Positions 26,685 to 34,978 are shown, counted from the stretch's first letter. The stretch is 64,000 bases of DNA from Actinotalea sp. JY-7876 (GCF_014042015.1 NZ_CP059493.1:2914001-2978000); one strand, 5' to 3'. Made by a program: numbers and translations. Notes: generated from the letters alone by a model not told the origin.

Positions 26685-27830
26685 TCAGAGCGAGCAGCCG
26701 ACGAGCACCGGCTCGGGCTCGAGCTCGATGCCGAAGCGGTCACGCACGCCGTCGCGCACCTCGCGCGCGAGGGCGAGGAGCTGCGCCGTCGTGCCGTCGC
26801 CGCGGTGCGTGAGGGCCAGGGGGTGCTTGGTGGACAGGCCCACCGGACCGGGGAGGCCGAAGCCCTTGCCGAAGCCCGAGTGCTCGATCAGCCACGCGGC
26901 GCTCGTCTTGACGAGCGTCTCGTCGACCGCGCCGAGGCTCGGGCCCGTCGTGGCCTCCGGCCGGGACGAGCGCACGGCGAACCGCGGGGCGCCGGCCGGC
27001 AGCGCGTCCGCGACCTCAGCGGTCACGACCGGGTTGGTGAAGAACGATCCGGCGCTCCACGTGTCGGGGTCCGCCGCGTCGAGCACCATGCCCTTGCCGG
27101 CACGCAGCTCGAGGACGGCGGCGCGGACGTCCGCCGACGGCGCCCGCTGCCCGACCTCGATACCGAGCCGCCGCGCGAGCTCCGGGTAGGCCACAGGCGC
27201 CGACAGGGTGCCGAGGCGCAGCTGGAAGCCGACGTCGAGCACGACGTAGCGCGGCGTGGGCGCGAAGGCGGAGGGGCCGCCGTCGTCGGCGCGCAGCGAG
27301 CGCTTGAGCACCGACGTGCGGTACCCGAGCTCGAGGTCCACGGGCGCCATGGTGCGCACGCGCCCCCGCTCGCGGTCCCACACGCGCACGGTCGAGAGCG
27401 CGCCCCCGACGTCCTGCCCGTAGGCGCCCACGTTCTGCACGGGCGTCGCCCCGGCGGAGCCCGGGATGCCCGCGAGCGCCTCCACGCCGACCCAGCCCTC
27501 CGCGACGGCGCGGTCGACGACGTCGACCCACGGCGTCCCCGCCGGGACGCGGACGCTGGCACCGCCGCACGTGTCCGCGCTCTCGACGACCACGCCCGTG
27601 CGGACGTCGCGCACGACGACGCCGGGGAAGCCGGCGTCGGCCACGACCAGGTTGGAGCCGCCGCCGAGCACGAGGAGCGGCTCGCCGGCGGCATCGGCCT
27701 CGCGCACGACCGCCACGAGGTCCGCCTCGGACGACGTCTCGACGTAGCGGCCGACGGGACCGCCGAGGCGCAGCGTGGTCAGGGAGGCGAGCGAGGGCCC
27801 CGCGAGGGCAGCGGGCACGACGGTGGTCAC
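26685..27830 (-). CDS. murB: UDP-N-acetylmuramate dehydrogenase
   Basis: Flavoenzyme that reduces UDP-GlcNAc-enolpyruvate with NADPH to UDP-MurNAc in peptidoglycan synthesis. It has 381 residues. FAD-binding VLGGGSNLVVADAGFPG is at about 54-70, with GSAGATPVQNVGAYGQDVGG, the catalytic serine in AGSFFTNPV, and TKHPLALTHRG near the C-terminus. The GTG start at 27830 overlaps the stop of the upstream MFS gene (GTGA), so it may be translated from the MFS transcript. It converges on the HNH gene with a 15-base gap and no clear terminator. Confidence 0.95.
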   Translation of the reverse strand: MTTVVPAALAGPSLASLTTLRLGGPVGRYVETSSEADLVAVVREADAAGEPLLVLGGGSNLVVADAGFPGVVVRDVRTGVVVESADTCGGASVRVPAGTPWVDVVDRAVAEGWVGVEALAGIPGSAGATPVQNVGAYGQDVGGALSTVRVWDRERGRVRTMAPVDLELGYRTSVLKRSLRADDGGPSAFAPTPRYVVLDVGFQLRLGTLSAPVAYPELARRLGIEVGQRAPSADVRAAVLELRAGKGMVLDAADPDTWSAGSFFTNPVVTAEVADALPAGAPRFAVRSSRPEATTGPSLGAVDETLVKTSAAWLIEHSGFGKGFGLPGPVGLSTKHPLALTHRGDGTTAQLLALAREVRDGVRDRFGIELEPEPVLVGCSL

Positions 27831-29080
27831 CGATCCAGGCTAGCCCCGGCTCCCGCCGCGCCGGCGCCCGCCGGCAGCGGACGGGCGGCGGGAAGCGCCA
27901 GCAGCCCGATGACGACCGGGACGGCGATCGCGAGGAGGGCCTGCCGGTAGCCGACGTGCTGGGCCAGGAGCCCGAGCAGCGGCGGTCCGACGAAGAACGC
28001 CGAGTAGCCGATCGTCGCGACCACGGCGACGCGCGGGGCGGCGCGGCGCGGGTCGTCGGAGGCGGCGCTCATGCCGACGGGGAAGCCCAGGGCCGCGCCC
28101 ATCCCCCACAGCACGACGCCGACCAGCGCGACGGCGAGGCTGGGGACAAGGCCGAAGATCAGCAGCCCGACGAGAGAGAGGCCCGCGGAGAGCCGGAGCA
28201 CCAGCAGGCGGCCACAGCGGTCGAGCAGCCCCGTGCCCAGCAACCGCATCGCCGTCATCGCGGTGACGAAGATGCCGAACCCGAGCGCGCCGGTCGCGTG
28301 GCTGGTGCCGAACCCGTCCACCACGGCGAGGCTGATCCAGTCGTTGGCGGCGCCCTCCGTGAGGGCGGCCGCGAGGACGACGAGTCCGATGAGCAGCGTC
28401 CGCGGCTCGCCCCAGGCGCCGAGGCGGCTGCGGCGCGCGACGGGAGCCCCGTCGGGCACCGGCTCGTCCGTGGGCGCGTCGTGGGTGCCCTCGGGCAGCA
28501 GGTGGCGGGCGCAGACGACGATGCCGACCCAGCTCAGCACGAGCACGACGCCCAGGTGCGCCACCACCGGTGCGTGCAGCCACGCGGCGACGGCCCCCAC
28601 GCCGGCACCGGCCATGGTGCCGAAGGAGAAGCCCGCGTGGAAGCGCGGCATGATCGTGCGCCCAAGCCGCTGCTCGACGGCGGCACCCTCGAGGTTCATC
28701 GCCGCGTCCCAGACCCCGGTGCCGACACCGCAGAGGACGAGCGACGGCACCACGAGCCACAGGGAGCCCAGCGCGACGCCCGTCGCCGCGAGGAGCAGGC
28801 CCGCCACGTTGACCGTGGCGAAGGCAATGATCGTGCGTCGCGCACCCAGGCGCTGCACCACGAGCCCGGACAGCGGCAGCGAGCAGAGGGAGCCGATCGA
28901 GCCCACGAGCAGCAGCAGACCGAGCTGCTCGGGCTCGAGGCCCAGCTCGTCACGCACCGCGGGCAGCCGCGCCGCCCAGCTCGCGAAGTTGAAGCCGTTG
29001 AGCAGGAAGGTGATGAACACGGCGGTCGACGCCGCGCGCACCACGGCCGCGCTCGGCGTGGCCGCGGCCGGCGCCGTCAT
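27827..29080 (-). CDS. MFS transporter
   Basis: A 12-helix major facilitator of 417 residues. It shows the paired-half architecture with motif-A-like LVVQRLGARRTI after helix 2 and ASDDPRRAAPRVA in the second half. It resembles fucose/sugar-type MFS proteins of actinobacteria, but the substrate cannot be told. The ATG at 29080 overlaps the end of the neighbouring MFS gene by four bases. It is the closest paralogue of that gene (both have WLARLP or WAARLP after helix 1). Its stop overlaps the start of murB. Confidence 0.88.
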   Translation of the reverse strand: MTAPAAATPSAAVVRAASTAVFITFLLNGFNFASWAARLPAVRDELGLEPEQLGLLLLVGSIGSLCSLPLSGLVVQRLGARRTIIAFATVNVAGLLLAATGVALGSLWLVVPSLVLCGVGTGVWDAAMNLEGAAVEQRLGRTIMPRFHAGFSFGTMAGAGVGAVAAWLHAPVVAHLGVVLVLSWVGIVVCARHLLPEGTHDAPTDEPVPDGAPVARRSRLGAWGEPRTLLIGLVVLAAALTEGAANDWISLAVVDGFGTSHATGALGFGIFVTAMTAMRLLGTGLLDRCGRLLVLRLSAGLSLVGLLIFGLVPSLAVALVGVVLWGMGAALGFPVGMSAASDDPRRAAPRVAVVATIGYSAFFVGPPLLGLLAQHVGYRQALLAIAVPVVIGLLALPAARPLPAGAGAAGAGASLDR

Positions 29081-30447
29081 CGGGCGGCCGCCACGAGGTC
29101 GCGCTGCCCGACGGGCACGGCCGGAGCGGCGGCCCCCCCGAGCGCGCCGACGTCCTGCGGCGCGCGGGTGTCGCCGACCGCCACGTGCGCCTCGCGCGCG
29201 TCGCCGACCTGCTCTCCGGTGCTCACGGGGACCACGGTGCCGGTCCCGGCACCCGGCGCGCCAGCGGGCTCCTCCCGGACGGTCCGGGCCAGCAGGATGC
29301 TCGCGAGCATGACGACCGTGATGAGCAGGAGCGCGCGGCGGGCCCCGACGGCCTCCGCGGCCAGCCCGATGAGCGGCGGCGCGGTGATGGAGGCGAACGA
29401 CGCGAACGCCGAGACGACGGCGACCCGGCCGGCGGCCCGGAGCGGGTCGCCCGACACCGCCGCCATGCCGATGGGCACGACGAGACCGGCGCCGAGGCCC
29501 CAGGCGACGACGCCCACGAGCGCCGTCGGCAGGCTCGGCGCGAGCCCGAAGGTGACCAGCCCCACGAGCGACGCGACCCCGGAGGTCGCCAGGACGGCGA
29601 CGCGCCCGAAGCGGTCGATGAGGCGGGTCCCGGCGAGCCGAGCGGCAGTCATCGACGCCACGAAGACCCCGAACACCGCGGCCGCGAGGGCCTCGGTCTG
29701 CGCGAACCCGTCGACGACGGCGATCGCGAGCCAGTTGTTGGCGGAACCCTCCGAGAGCGCCGCGGACATGACCACGACGCCGATGAGGAGCGTGCGCCGG
29801 TCGCGCCACGCGGACAGCGCCGACCGCAGGCCGGCACCACGGCGCGCCGGCGGCGCACCGTGGTGCTGGACGGCGGCCACGGGTGCGGGAGGCGGCGGCA
29901 GGACCGCGCCGGGGACGGCGAGGAGGCGCCAGACGAGGGCGCCGATGCTCACGACGCCGAAGTGGACCAGGACCGGCACGCCGACCCAGGAGGCGAGCGC
30001 GCCGAGGACCGAGCCCGCGACGCTGCCGAGCGAGAAGGCGGCGTGGAACTGCGGCACGACCGTGCGGCCCATGGCCCGCTCGATCGCGACCGTCTCCACG
30101 TTCATCGGCACGTTGCCGAGCGCGAACGACGCGCTCATCAGCACGACGCCCAGCACCAGCACCGGGACGCTGCCCACGGTCGGCGCGAGCCCCAGGAGCA
30201 GGCTCGCGGTCGAGAACACCACCGCCGCCGCGAGGATCGTGACCCGACTCCCCCACCGGGCGACGACGCTGCCGGCCAGGAGCACCGTGACCAGCGACCC
30301 GACCGCGCCGACGAGCAGGACGGTGCCGAGCTGCCCGGTCGTGAGGTCGAGCGACGCCCTCACGGTGGGCAGGCGCGCGAGCCAGCTCGAGACGGTGAGC
30401 CCGAGAAGGCCGTACAGGCCGAGCAGCAGGGTGCGGGCGCGCAGCAC
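29077..30447 (-). CDS. MFS transporter (paralogue of the next gene)
   Basis: A 12-helix major facilitator, about 456 residues from the proposed GTG 30447. The first helix is TLLLGLYGLLGLTVSSWLA. A central loop (PPPPAPVAAVQHHGAPPARR) and a hydrophilic C-terminal tail of about 60 residues distinguish it from its neighbour. The start is uncertain because the frame is open far upstream and no ribosome-binding site is seen before the GTG; alignment with the paralogue supports it. It is divergent from the LacI-type gene, which probably represses it. Substrate unknown. Confidence 0.82.
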   Translation of the reverse strand: MLRARTLLLGLYGLLGLTVSSWLARLPTVRASLDLTTGQLGTVLLVGAVGSLVTVLLAGSVVARWGSRVTILAAAVVFSTASLLLGLAPTVGSVPVLVLGVVLMSASFALGNVPMNVETVAIERAMGRTVVPQFHAAFSLGSVAGSVLGALASWVGVPVLVHFGVVSIGALVWRLLAVPGAVLPPPPAPVAAVQHHGAPPARRGAGLRSALSAWRDRRTLLIGVVVMSAALSEGSANNWLAIAVVDGFAQTEALAAAVFGVFVASMTAARLAGTRLIDRFGRVAVLATSGVASLVGLVTFGLAPSLPTALVGVVAWGLGAGLVVPIGMAAVSGDPLRAAGRVAVVSAFASFASITAPPLIGLAAEAVGARRALLLITVVMLASILLARTVREEPAGAPGAGTGTVVPVSTGEQVGDAREAHVAVGDTRAPQDVGALGGAAAPAVPVGQRDLVAAAR

Positions 30448-30581
30448 GCGCGCCGGGACCAGCGCGTCGCGGTGAGCATCACGACCGGCGCGGCGCGGGA
30501 CCGCACCGCGGGCGCCGGCCCGCCGCGGCGCCTCGGGCCGCGTCGCGGCACGACGGCGACCCGGACCACGGCGAGCGCGGT

Positions 30582-30644
30582 GGGCGGGGCCGGGCGGGGT
30601 GGAGCCGGACGCGGTGGGGCCGGACGGGGCAGGGCGGGGCAGGG
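30582..30644 (+). repeat. G-rich tract with two G-quadruplex-type motifs
   Basis: Four G-runs lie within 30582-30599 (GGG, GGGG, GGG, GGGG separated by one or two bases). A second set of five runs lies in 30616-30644. Both fit the usual G-quadruplex pattern on the plus strand, within the region upstream of the MFS gene. Confidence 0.6.
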
Positions 30645-30744
30645 CACGACGGCGCAGAGCGGGGGGCAGCACGAGACGACTCGATCCAGGTGGTGTGGCG
30701 GGCGGGAGGCACGACGCCGGGCCGGGCGGCCCTCGGACGAGGGT

Positions 30745-30764
30745 GTTTCGAATCGTTTCGAGAC
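30745..30764. promoter_or_regulatory. 20-bp palindrome, putative LacI-family operator
   Basis: GTTTCGAA and TTCGAGAC flank TCGT. The two half-sites complement each other at 7 of 8 positions. It lies 68 bases upstream of the LacI-type regulator start, in the divergent region shared with the MFS genes, where an operator for both is expected. Confidence 0.55.
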
Positions 30765-30831
30765 CGCACGTCGATCCTCGCCGATAGGCTGGCGCACCGT
30801 CAACCGGCGACCGGACGACCGAGGAGGTGAC

Positions 30832-31893
30832 ATGGCACACAGCAGGCCCACGCTGGCCGACGTCGCGAGCGCGGCGGGAGTCTCCGTCTCGACGGCCTCG
30901 CTCGCCTTCTCGGGTGCCGGACCGATCGCCGCCGAGACGCGCTCGCGCGTCCTCGCCGCCGCCGAGACCCTCTCCTACTCCGGGCCCAACCCCCTCGGCC
31001 GGTCGTTGCGCAGCGGTCGCTCGGGCATCGTAGCCGTCGTCATCGGCGACGAGCTGCGGCGCAGCTTCCGCGACCCCGTCTCGGTCCAGGTCCTCGACGG
31101 CCTGGTCGGCACGCTGGGCACGATGGGGCTCGGGGTGCTGCTCGTGCCCGCGACGCCGCACGCCGACAGCGCCCGGCTCGACCCGCTGCTGGCGAGCGCG
31201 CCCATGGACGTCGCCGTCCTCATCTGGGGCACGCGCAGCAGCGACCCGGTCCTGGCGGCGCTCCAGCAGCGCGGCGTGCCGATCGTCGTCGGCGAGGGCC
31301 CCGAGGTCGACGGCGCCGCCGTCGTGGGGATCGCCGACCGCAGCGGCACGGCCGAGCTGGTGCGCCACCTCGTGGGCCTGGGGCACGAGCGCATCGCCAC
31401 GGTGACGCTGCCCTTCGCCGGCGAGCGCCGCTGCGCCGTCGTCGACGCCGAGCGCATGGCCGAGCTGGACTGGACGCCCACCCGGCACCGGCTGGAGGGC
31501 TTCACCGACGCCGGGGTCCGCCCGACGCTCGTCGTCGAGGCGCGGGCCTCCCTCGTCGAGGAGGGGCAGGCCGCGGGCCGCGTCGTCCTCGCCGGGCCGG
31601 ACCGCCCCACGGCCGTCGTGGCGCAGTCCGACCTCCTGGCCGCGGGCGTGATGCTCGCCGCGCGCGAGATGGGCCTGCGCGTGCCGCAGGACGTGTCCGT
31701 GGCCGGGTTCGACGGCCTGGACCTGCCGTGGCTCGGGCCCGACGTGCTCACGACCGTCGCGCAGCCCCTGGCCGCCAAGGGCGAGGCCCTGGGCCACGCG
31801 GTGGCGGCCCTCCTCGCCGGGGAGTCCCCCCCGACCGTGCAGCTCGACGTCGAGCTGCGTCTCGGGACGACGACGGCGCCGCCACCCGCCTGA
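30832..31893 (+). CDS. LacI-family transcriptional regulator
   Basis: A 353-residue DNA-binding repressor. The N-terminal helix-turn-helix and hinge (TLADVASAAGVSVSTASLAFSG) span residues about 7-60. The periplasmic-binding-protein-like sensor domain ends with VSVAGFDGLDLPWLGPDVLTT. ATG 30832 follows a strong GAGGAGGTGA ribosome-binding site. It is divergent from the two MFS genes, which suggests it controls sugar or nucleoside uptake or export by them. The ligand is not predictable. It converges on the hadB-like gene with a 24-base gap. Confidence 0.92.
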   Translation: MAHSRPTLADVASAAGVSVSTASLAFSGAGPIAAETRSRVLAAAETLSYSGPNPLGRSLRSGRSGIVAVVIGDELRRSFRDPVSVQVLDGLVGTLGTMGLGVLLVPATPHADSARLDPLLASAPMDVAVLIWGTRSSDPVLAALQQRGVPIVVGEGPEVDGAAVVGIADRSGTAELVRHLVGLGHERIATVTLPFAGERRCAVVDAERMAELDWTPTRHRLEGFTDAGVRPTLVVEARASLVEEGQAAGRVVLAGPDRPTAVVAQSDLLAAGVMLAAREMGLRVPQDVSVAGFDGLDLPWLGPDVLTTVAQPLAAKGEALGHAVAALLAGESPPTVQLDVELRLGTTTAPPPA

Positions 31894-31917
31894 GCGGGAC
31901 GTGCCCGCCCGCGCCGG

Positions 31918-32340
31918 TCAGAGGCGGACGAGCGCCTGCGCCCTGCCCAGGACCCGCTCGCCGGCGACGGTCACCGTGAGGTCCACCCGCACCGTGCGGG
32001 CGTCGGCGTCCAGCGCGCCGACCGTGCCGGTCACCTCGACGACGGCCTCGCCCGGGTCGGGCACGGGCACGAGCCGCGTGAAGCGCGTGCCGTAGTCGAC
32101 GACGGCCCCCGGGTCACCCGCCCAGTCGGAGACCAGGTTCACGGCGGCGCCCATGGTCAGCATCCCGTGAGCGATGACGCCGGGCAGACCGACCTCGGCC
32201 GCGAAGCGCTCGTTCCAGTGGATCGCGTTGAGGTCCCCGCTCGCGCCGGCGTAGCGCACCAGGTCCCGGCGCGTGAGGGTCACGGTGCGCGAGCCGACGA
32301 CGTCGCCGACCGCGAGGTCCTCGAGGACGGGGCGGGTCAC
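31918..32340 (-). CDS. MaoC-like (R)-hydroxyacyl dehydratase, HadB type
   Basis: A 140-residue hot-dog-fold hydratase/dehydratase. The MaoC catalytic Asp/His motif is seen in RYAGASGDLNAIHWNERFA, with GVIAHGMLTMG after it. The GTG start overlaps the stop of the HadA-like gene (GTGA). In mycobacteria the order rpmG2-hadA-hadB encodes the FAS-II (3R)-hydroxyacyl-ACP dehydratase. The same order here supports a heterodimeric dehydratase, but what lipid it serves in this organism is uncertain. Confidence 0.87.
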   Translation of the reverse strand: MTRPVLEDLAVGDVVGSRTVTLTRRDLVRYAGASGDLNAIHWNERFAAEVGLPGVIAHGMLTMGAAVNLVSDWAGDPGAVVDYGTRFTRLVPVPDPGEAVVEVTGTVGALDADARTVRVDLTVTVAGERVLGRAQALVRL

Positions 32341-32807
32341 GCGCCGGCCTCCGGCGTCGCGGGCTCCGGGAGCCGGACGGCGAGGCGGGAGACGACGGTG
32401 GACACGGGCGCACCGTCCGCGTCCGCGATCTCGCAGCGGGTCGTGACGGTCGCGAGCCCGGAGCGCTCGGTGACGGCGTCGATGTGCAGGACCGTCACGA
32501 GCTCGTCGCCCGCGACCACCGGGCGGTGGTGGGTGAACCGCTCGTCGGCGTGCACGACCCGGCTGAAGTCGATGGCCGCCTCGGGGTCCTCGATGAGCTG
32601 GGCCTCGGCCCGCTGCGCGACCACCACCGCGAAGGTGGGCGGCGCGACGACGTCGGGGTACCCGAGCGCGCGGGCCGCCTCGACGTCGTGGTGCGCCGGG
32701 TGGTCGGCACCCACGGCAGACGCGAACGAGCGCACGTGCTCGCGTCCGACCACGAAGGCGGTCGTCGGCGGGTACGTGCGCCCGGCGTACGCGGGGTTGA
32801 TGCCCAC
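32337..32807 (-). CDS. MaoC-like dehydratase partner, HadA type
   Basis: A 156-residue hot-dog-fold subunit of the FAS1-type dehydratase N-terminal family (GREHVRSFASAVGADHPAHHDVEAARA; VAPPTFAVVV). It is the expected non-catalytic or substrate-binding partner of the HadB-like protein encoded next. GTG 32807 lies 11 bases downstream of rpmG and the 3' end overlaps hadB. No hadC follows. Confidence 0.87.
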   Translation of the reverse strand: MGINPAYAGRTYPPTTAFVVGREHVRSFASAVGADHPAHHDVEAARALGYPDVVAPPTFAVVVAQRAEAQLIEDPEAAIDFSRVVHADERFTHHRPVVAGDELVTVLHIDAVTERSGLATVTTRCEIADADGAPVSTVVSRLAVRLPEPATPEAGA

Positions 32808-32818
32808 GACGCGTCAGG

Positions 32819-32989
32819 TCAGCGGGTCTCGCGGTGCAGCGTGTGCTTGCCGTCGCGCGGGCAGAACTTCTTCATCTCGAGCCGGTCGGGGTCGTTCCGA
32901 CGGTTCTTCTTGGTGATGTAGTTCCGCTCCTTGCACTCCACGCACGCGAGCGTGATCTTCGGGCGGACGTCCTGAGACTTGCTGGCCAC
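32819..32989 (-). CDS. rpmG: 50S ribosomal protein L33
   Basis: A 56-residue large-subunit protein from GTG 32989, with AGAGGTGG upstream. It has the first zinc-ribbon pair CVEC, but the second pair is reduced to one cysteine: CPRDGKH in place of CPxCxxH. The DNA reads GAC, so Asp replaces the fourth Cys. It therefore lies between the zinc-binding and zinc-free forms of L33. It is followed by the hadA/hadB-like genes. Confidence 0.93.
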   Translation of the reverse strand: MASKSQDVRPKITLACVECKERNYITKKNRRNDPDRLEMKKFCPRDGKHTLHRETR

Positions 32990-33076
32990 GGTCTTGCCAC
33001 CTCTCGCGCCGGGAGTCGGCGCCTCTGGTACGTGCTCGTCTGCGTCCCGGCCGTCGGCCGGTCCACCTGTCCACTG

Positions 33077-33153
33077 TGGTAGCGAGGGCGGGACTCGAAC
33101 CCGCGACACCACGATTATGAGTCGTGTGCTCTAACCACCTGAGCTACCCCGCC
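33077..33153 (-). tRNA. tRNA-Met (anticodon CAT)
   Basis: Cloverleaf on the minus strand. The acceptor stem GGCGGGG pairs with CCTCGCT (two wobble pairs), the D arm contains AGCTCAGGTGGTTAGAGC, and the anticodon loop is CTCATAA. The T arm has GTTCGAGTC, and CCA is encoded. The normal first pair and elongator-like D arm argue against initiator tRNA. A CAT tRNA could in principle be tRNA-Ile with lysidine, but the placement next to tRNA-Thr and rpmG matches actinobacterial metT. Confidence 0.9.
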
Positions 33154-33206
33154 ACTATCGGTGCCGACGGACGACCGGTGAGTCACCGGCGTCCGGACAC
33201 CAACAG

Positions 33207-33279
33207 AGCCCCGAAAGGGAATCGAACCCTTGACCTTCTCCTTACCATGGAGACGCTCTGCCGACTGAGCTATCGGGGC
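33207..33279 (-). tRNA. tRNA-Thr (anticodon GGT)
   Basis: 73 bases on the minus strand. The acceptor stem GCCCCGA pairs with TCGGGGC, and the anticodon stem TCTCC/GGAGA carries loop ATGGTAA, giving anticodon GGT. The T arm has GTTCGATTC, and CCA is not encoded. It lies 53 bases upstream of tRNA-Met. Confidence 0.95.
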
Positions 33280-33337
33280 AGCGCGTGCCAGGGTACACGG
33301 GCTCCGGGGCGCCTGCGAAATCGGGTGCCCGACGAGG

Positions 33338-33829
33338 TCAGCGGTAGTTGACGAACTGCAGGGCGACGTCGAGGTCCGCCCCCTTGAGCAGCGCGATGAC
33401 GGCCTGCAGGTCGTCGCGGCTCTTGGCCGAGACCCGCAGCTCGTCCCCCGTGATCTGGGCCTTGACGCCCTTGGGGCCCTCGTCGCGGATGATCTTGGAG
33501 ATCTTCTTGGCGTTCTCGCTGCTGAGGCCCTCCTTGATCGCGGCCTCGAGGCGGTACTCCTTGCCGGACTGCTTGGGCTCGCCCGTCTCGAGCGACTTGA
33601 GCGAGATGCCGCGACGGATGAGCTTGGTCTCGAAGACGTCCAGGACCGCCTTGACGCGCTCCTCCGAGTTGGCCGTCATGACGATGGACTCGCCGCTCCA
33701 CGCGATCGACGCCCCGATGTTCTTGAAGTCGTAGCGCTGCGAGACCTCCTTGGCGGCCTGGTTCAGCGCGTTGTCGACCTCCTGGCGGTCCACCTTGCTG
33801 ACGATGTCGAACGAGGACTCCGACGCCAT
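33338..33829 (-). CDS. YajQ-family nucleotide-binding protein
   Basis: A 163-residue member of the YajQ/UPF0234 family ([25 protein letters not shown] start, [29 protein letters not shown] end). Some members bind cyclic di-GMP or nucleic acids; the role here is not known. ATG 33829 is preceded by CGGAGGTAG, which fixes the start over a longer frame that would run into the tRNA-Tyr locus. It lies upstream of tRNA-Thr on the same strand and diverges from tRNA-Tyr. Confidence 0.93.
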   Translation of the reverse strand: MASESSFDIVSKVDRQEVDNALNQAAKEVSQRYDFKNIGASIAWSGESIVMTANSEERVKAVLDVFETKLIRRGISLKSLETGEPKQSGKEYRLEAAIKEGLSSENAKKISKIIRDEGPKGVKAQITGDELRVSAKSRDDLQAVIALLKGADLDVALQFVNYR

Positions 33830-33897
33830 TGCTACCTCCGGTCGTGCGTGATGGTCGGTGGGCACCTGCAGACTTGCTATCCTTCCATCCGCACCCT

Positions 33898-33979
33898 GGC
33901 AGGTTGCCCGAGCGGCCAAAGGGAGCTGACTGTAAATCAGCCGCGTCATGCTACGGGGGTTCGAATCCCTCACCTGCCA
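33898..33979 (+). tRNA. tRNA-Tyr (anticodon GTA)
   Basis: An 82-base class II tRNA. The acceptor stem GGCAGGT pairs with ACCTGCC, the anticodon loop is CTGTAAA and the variable arm is long, as expected for Tyr. The T arm is GTTCGAATC. It is transcribed divergently from the YajQ-family gene and is followed by a strong hairpin. Confidence 0.96.
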
Positions 33980-33986
33980 CTCGCGA

Positions 33987-34025
33987 CGAGAGCCCCGTCC
34001 GGTCCCGACCGGAGCGGGGCTCTCG
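33987..34025. terminator. bidirectional terminator between tRNA-Tyr and htpX
   Basis: CGAGAGCCCCG pairs with CGGGGCTCTCG (11 bp). The stem continues across a one-base bulge into TCCGGT/ACCGGA around a CCCG loop. It can serve tRNA-Tyr (plus) and htpX (minus). Confidence 0.7.
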
Positions 34026-34042
34026 CACGTCAGGGCCCTGCG

Positions 34043-34900
34043 TCAGACGACGCCGGCCATCTGCCGCAGGCGGGCGATGCGCGCCTCCATCGGCGGGTGC
34101 GTCGCGAACAGGCTGGCCATGCCGCCGCCCCGGAACGGGTTCGCGATCATGAGATGGGACACGTCCACCAGCTCACGGTCCGCCGGCAGCGGCACACGCT
34201 GGGTGCCCCGCTCGAGCTTGGCGAGGGCCGAGGCGAGGGCGAGCGGGTCGCCCGTCAGCTGGGCGCCACCCTCGTCCGCGTCGTACTCCCGCGTCCGGCT
34301 GATCGCGAGCTGCACGAGCGTCGCCGCGACGGGTGCGAGGAACACCATCGCCAGCGTGGCGAGCGGGTTGCCGCCGCGCTCGCGGTCACCACCGCCGAAG
34401 AAGAGCAGCAGCTGCGCCAGTGACGTGATCATGCCCGCGAACGCGGCCGCGACGGACGACGTGAGGATGTCGCGGTTGTAGACGTGCATGAGCTCGTGGC
34501 CCAGCACGCCCCGCAGCTCGCGCTCGTCGAGCAGCGTGAGGATCCCCTCCGTGCAGCAGACGGCGGCGTGACGTGGGTTGCGGCCCGTCGCGAACGCGTT
34601 GGGCGCCGCGGTCGGCGAGACGTAGATCCGGGGCATCGGCTGACGCGCCACCGTCGAGAGCTCGCGCACGATGCGGTACATCGCGGGCTGCTCGATCTCG
34701 CTCACGGGCCGCGCCCGCATCGCGCGGATCGCGATCGTGTCGGAGTTCCAGTAGCCGTAGGCCGTCCCCACCAGGCCGAGGCCGGTGAACAGGAGCAGGT
34801 AGCGCCCCTCCCCCACGACGCTCCCGATCCCGAGCAGCACCGCCCACATGACGCCGAAGAGCGCCGCCGTCTTGAGCGCGTTGACGTACCGCCGTCCCAC
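34043..34900 (-). CDS. htpX: HtpX-like membrane zinc metalloprotease
   Basis: A 285-residue M48 protease probably taking part in membrane-protein quality control. Two N-terminal membrane segments come first. The zinc motif HELMH is at residues 135-139 (His135, Glu136, His139), the downstream metal-ligand region is REYDADEGGAQ, and two further hydrophobic segments lie between. GTG 34900 was chosen because GAGGGGGTCAC precedes it. Other actinobacterial HtpX proteins have similar length. It is divergent from the amino-acid transporter. Confidence 0.92.
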   Translation of the reverse strand: MGRRYVNALKTAALFGVMWAVLLGIGSVVGEGRYLLLFTGLGLVGTAYGYWNSDTIAIRAMRARPVSEIEQPAMYRIVRELSTVARQPMPRIYVSPTAAPNAFATGRNPRHAAVCCTEGILTLLDERELRGVLGHELMHVYNRDILTSSVAAAFAGMITSLAQLLLFFGGGDRERGGNPLATLAMVFLAPVAATLVQLAISRTREYDADEGGAQLTGDPLALASALAKLERGTQRVPLPADRELVDVSHLMIANPFRGGGMASLFATHPPMEARIARLRQMAGVV

Positions 34901-34978
34901 CGTGACCCCCTCATCTCGCGGTCCCCCGAGCGCCGCGCGGCCGTGCCCGGCGCCGTGCTTGCCACCTGGGACAACGCC

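Larger units (their letters stand above)
30448..30831. promoter_or_regulatory. divergent regulatory region, G-rich, between MFS and lacI-type genes
   Basis: This 384-base stretch has no convincing gene. It holds tandem GGGGC/GGGC runs at 30582-30644 and a 20-bp palindrome at 30745-30764. A possible -10 for the regulator (TAGGCT, 30785-30790) is present without a good -35. Long open frames crossing it are byproducts of base composition. Confidence 0.55.

Noticed and set aside
33077-33153. CAT-anticodon tRNA as initiator or as tRNA-Ile2
   Set aside because: Initiator features (unpaired 1-72, three G-C pairs in the anticodon stem) are absent, and the neighbourhood matches metT. Ile2 cannot be fully excluded by eye.
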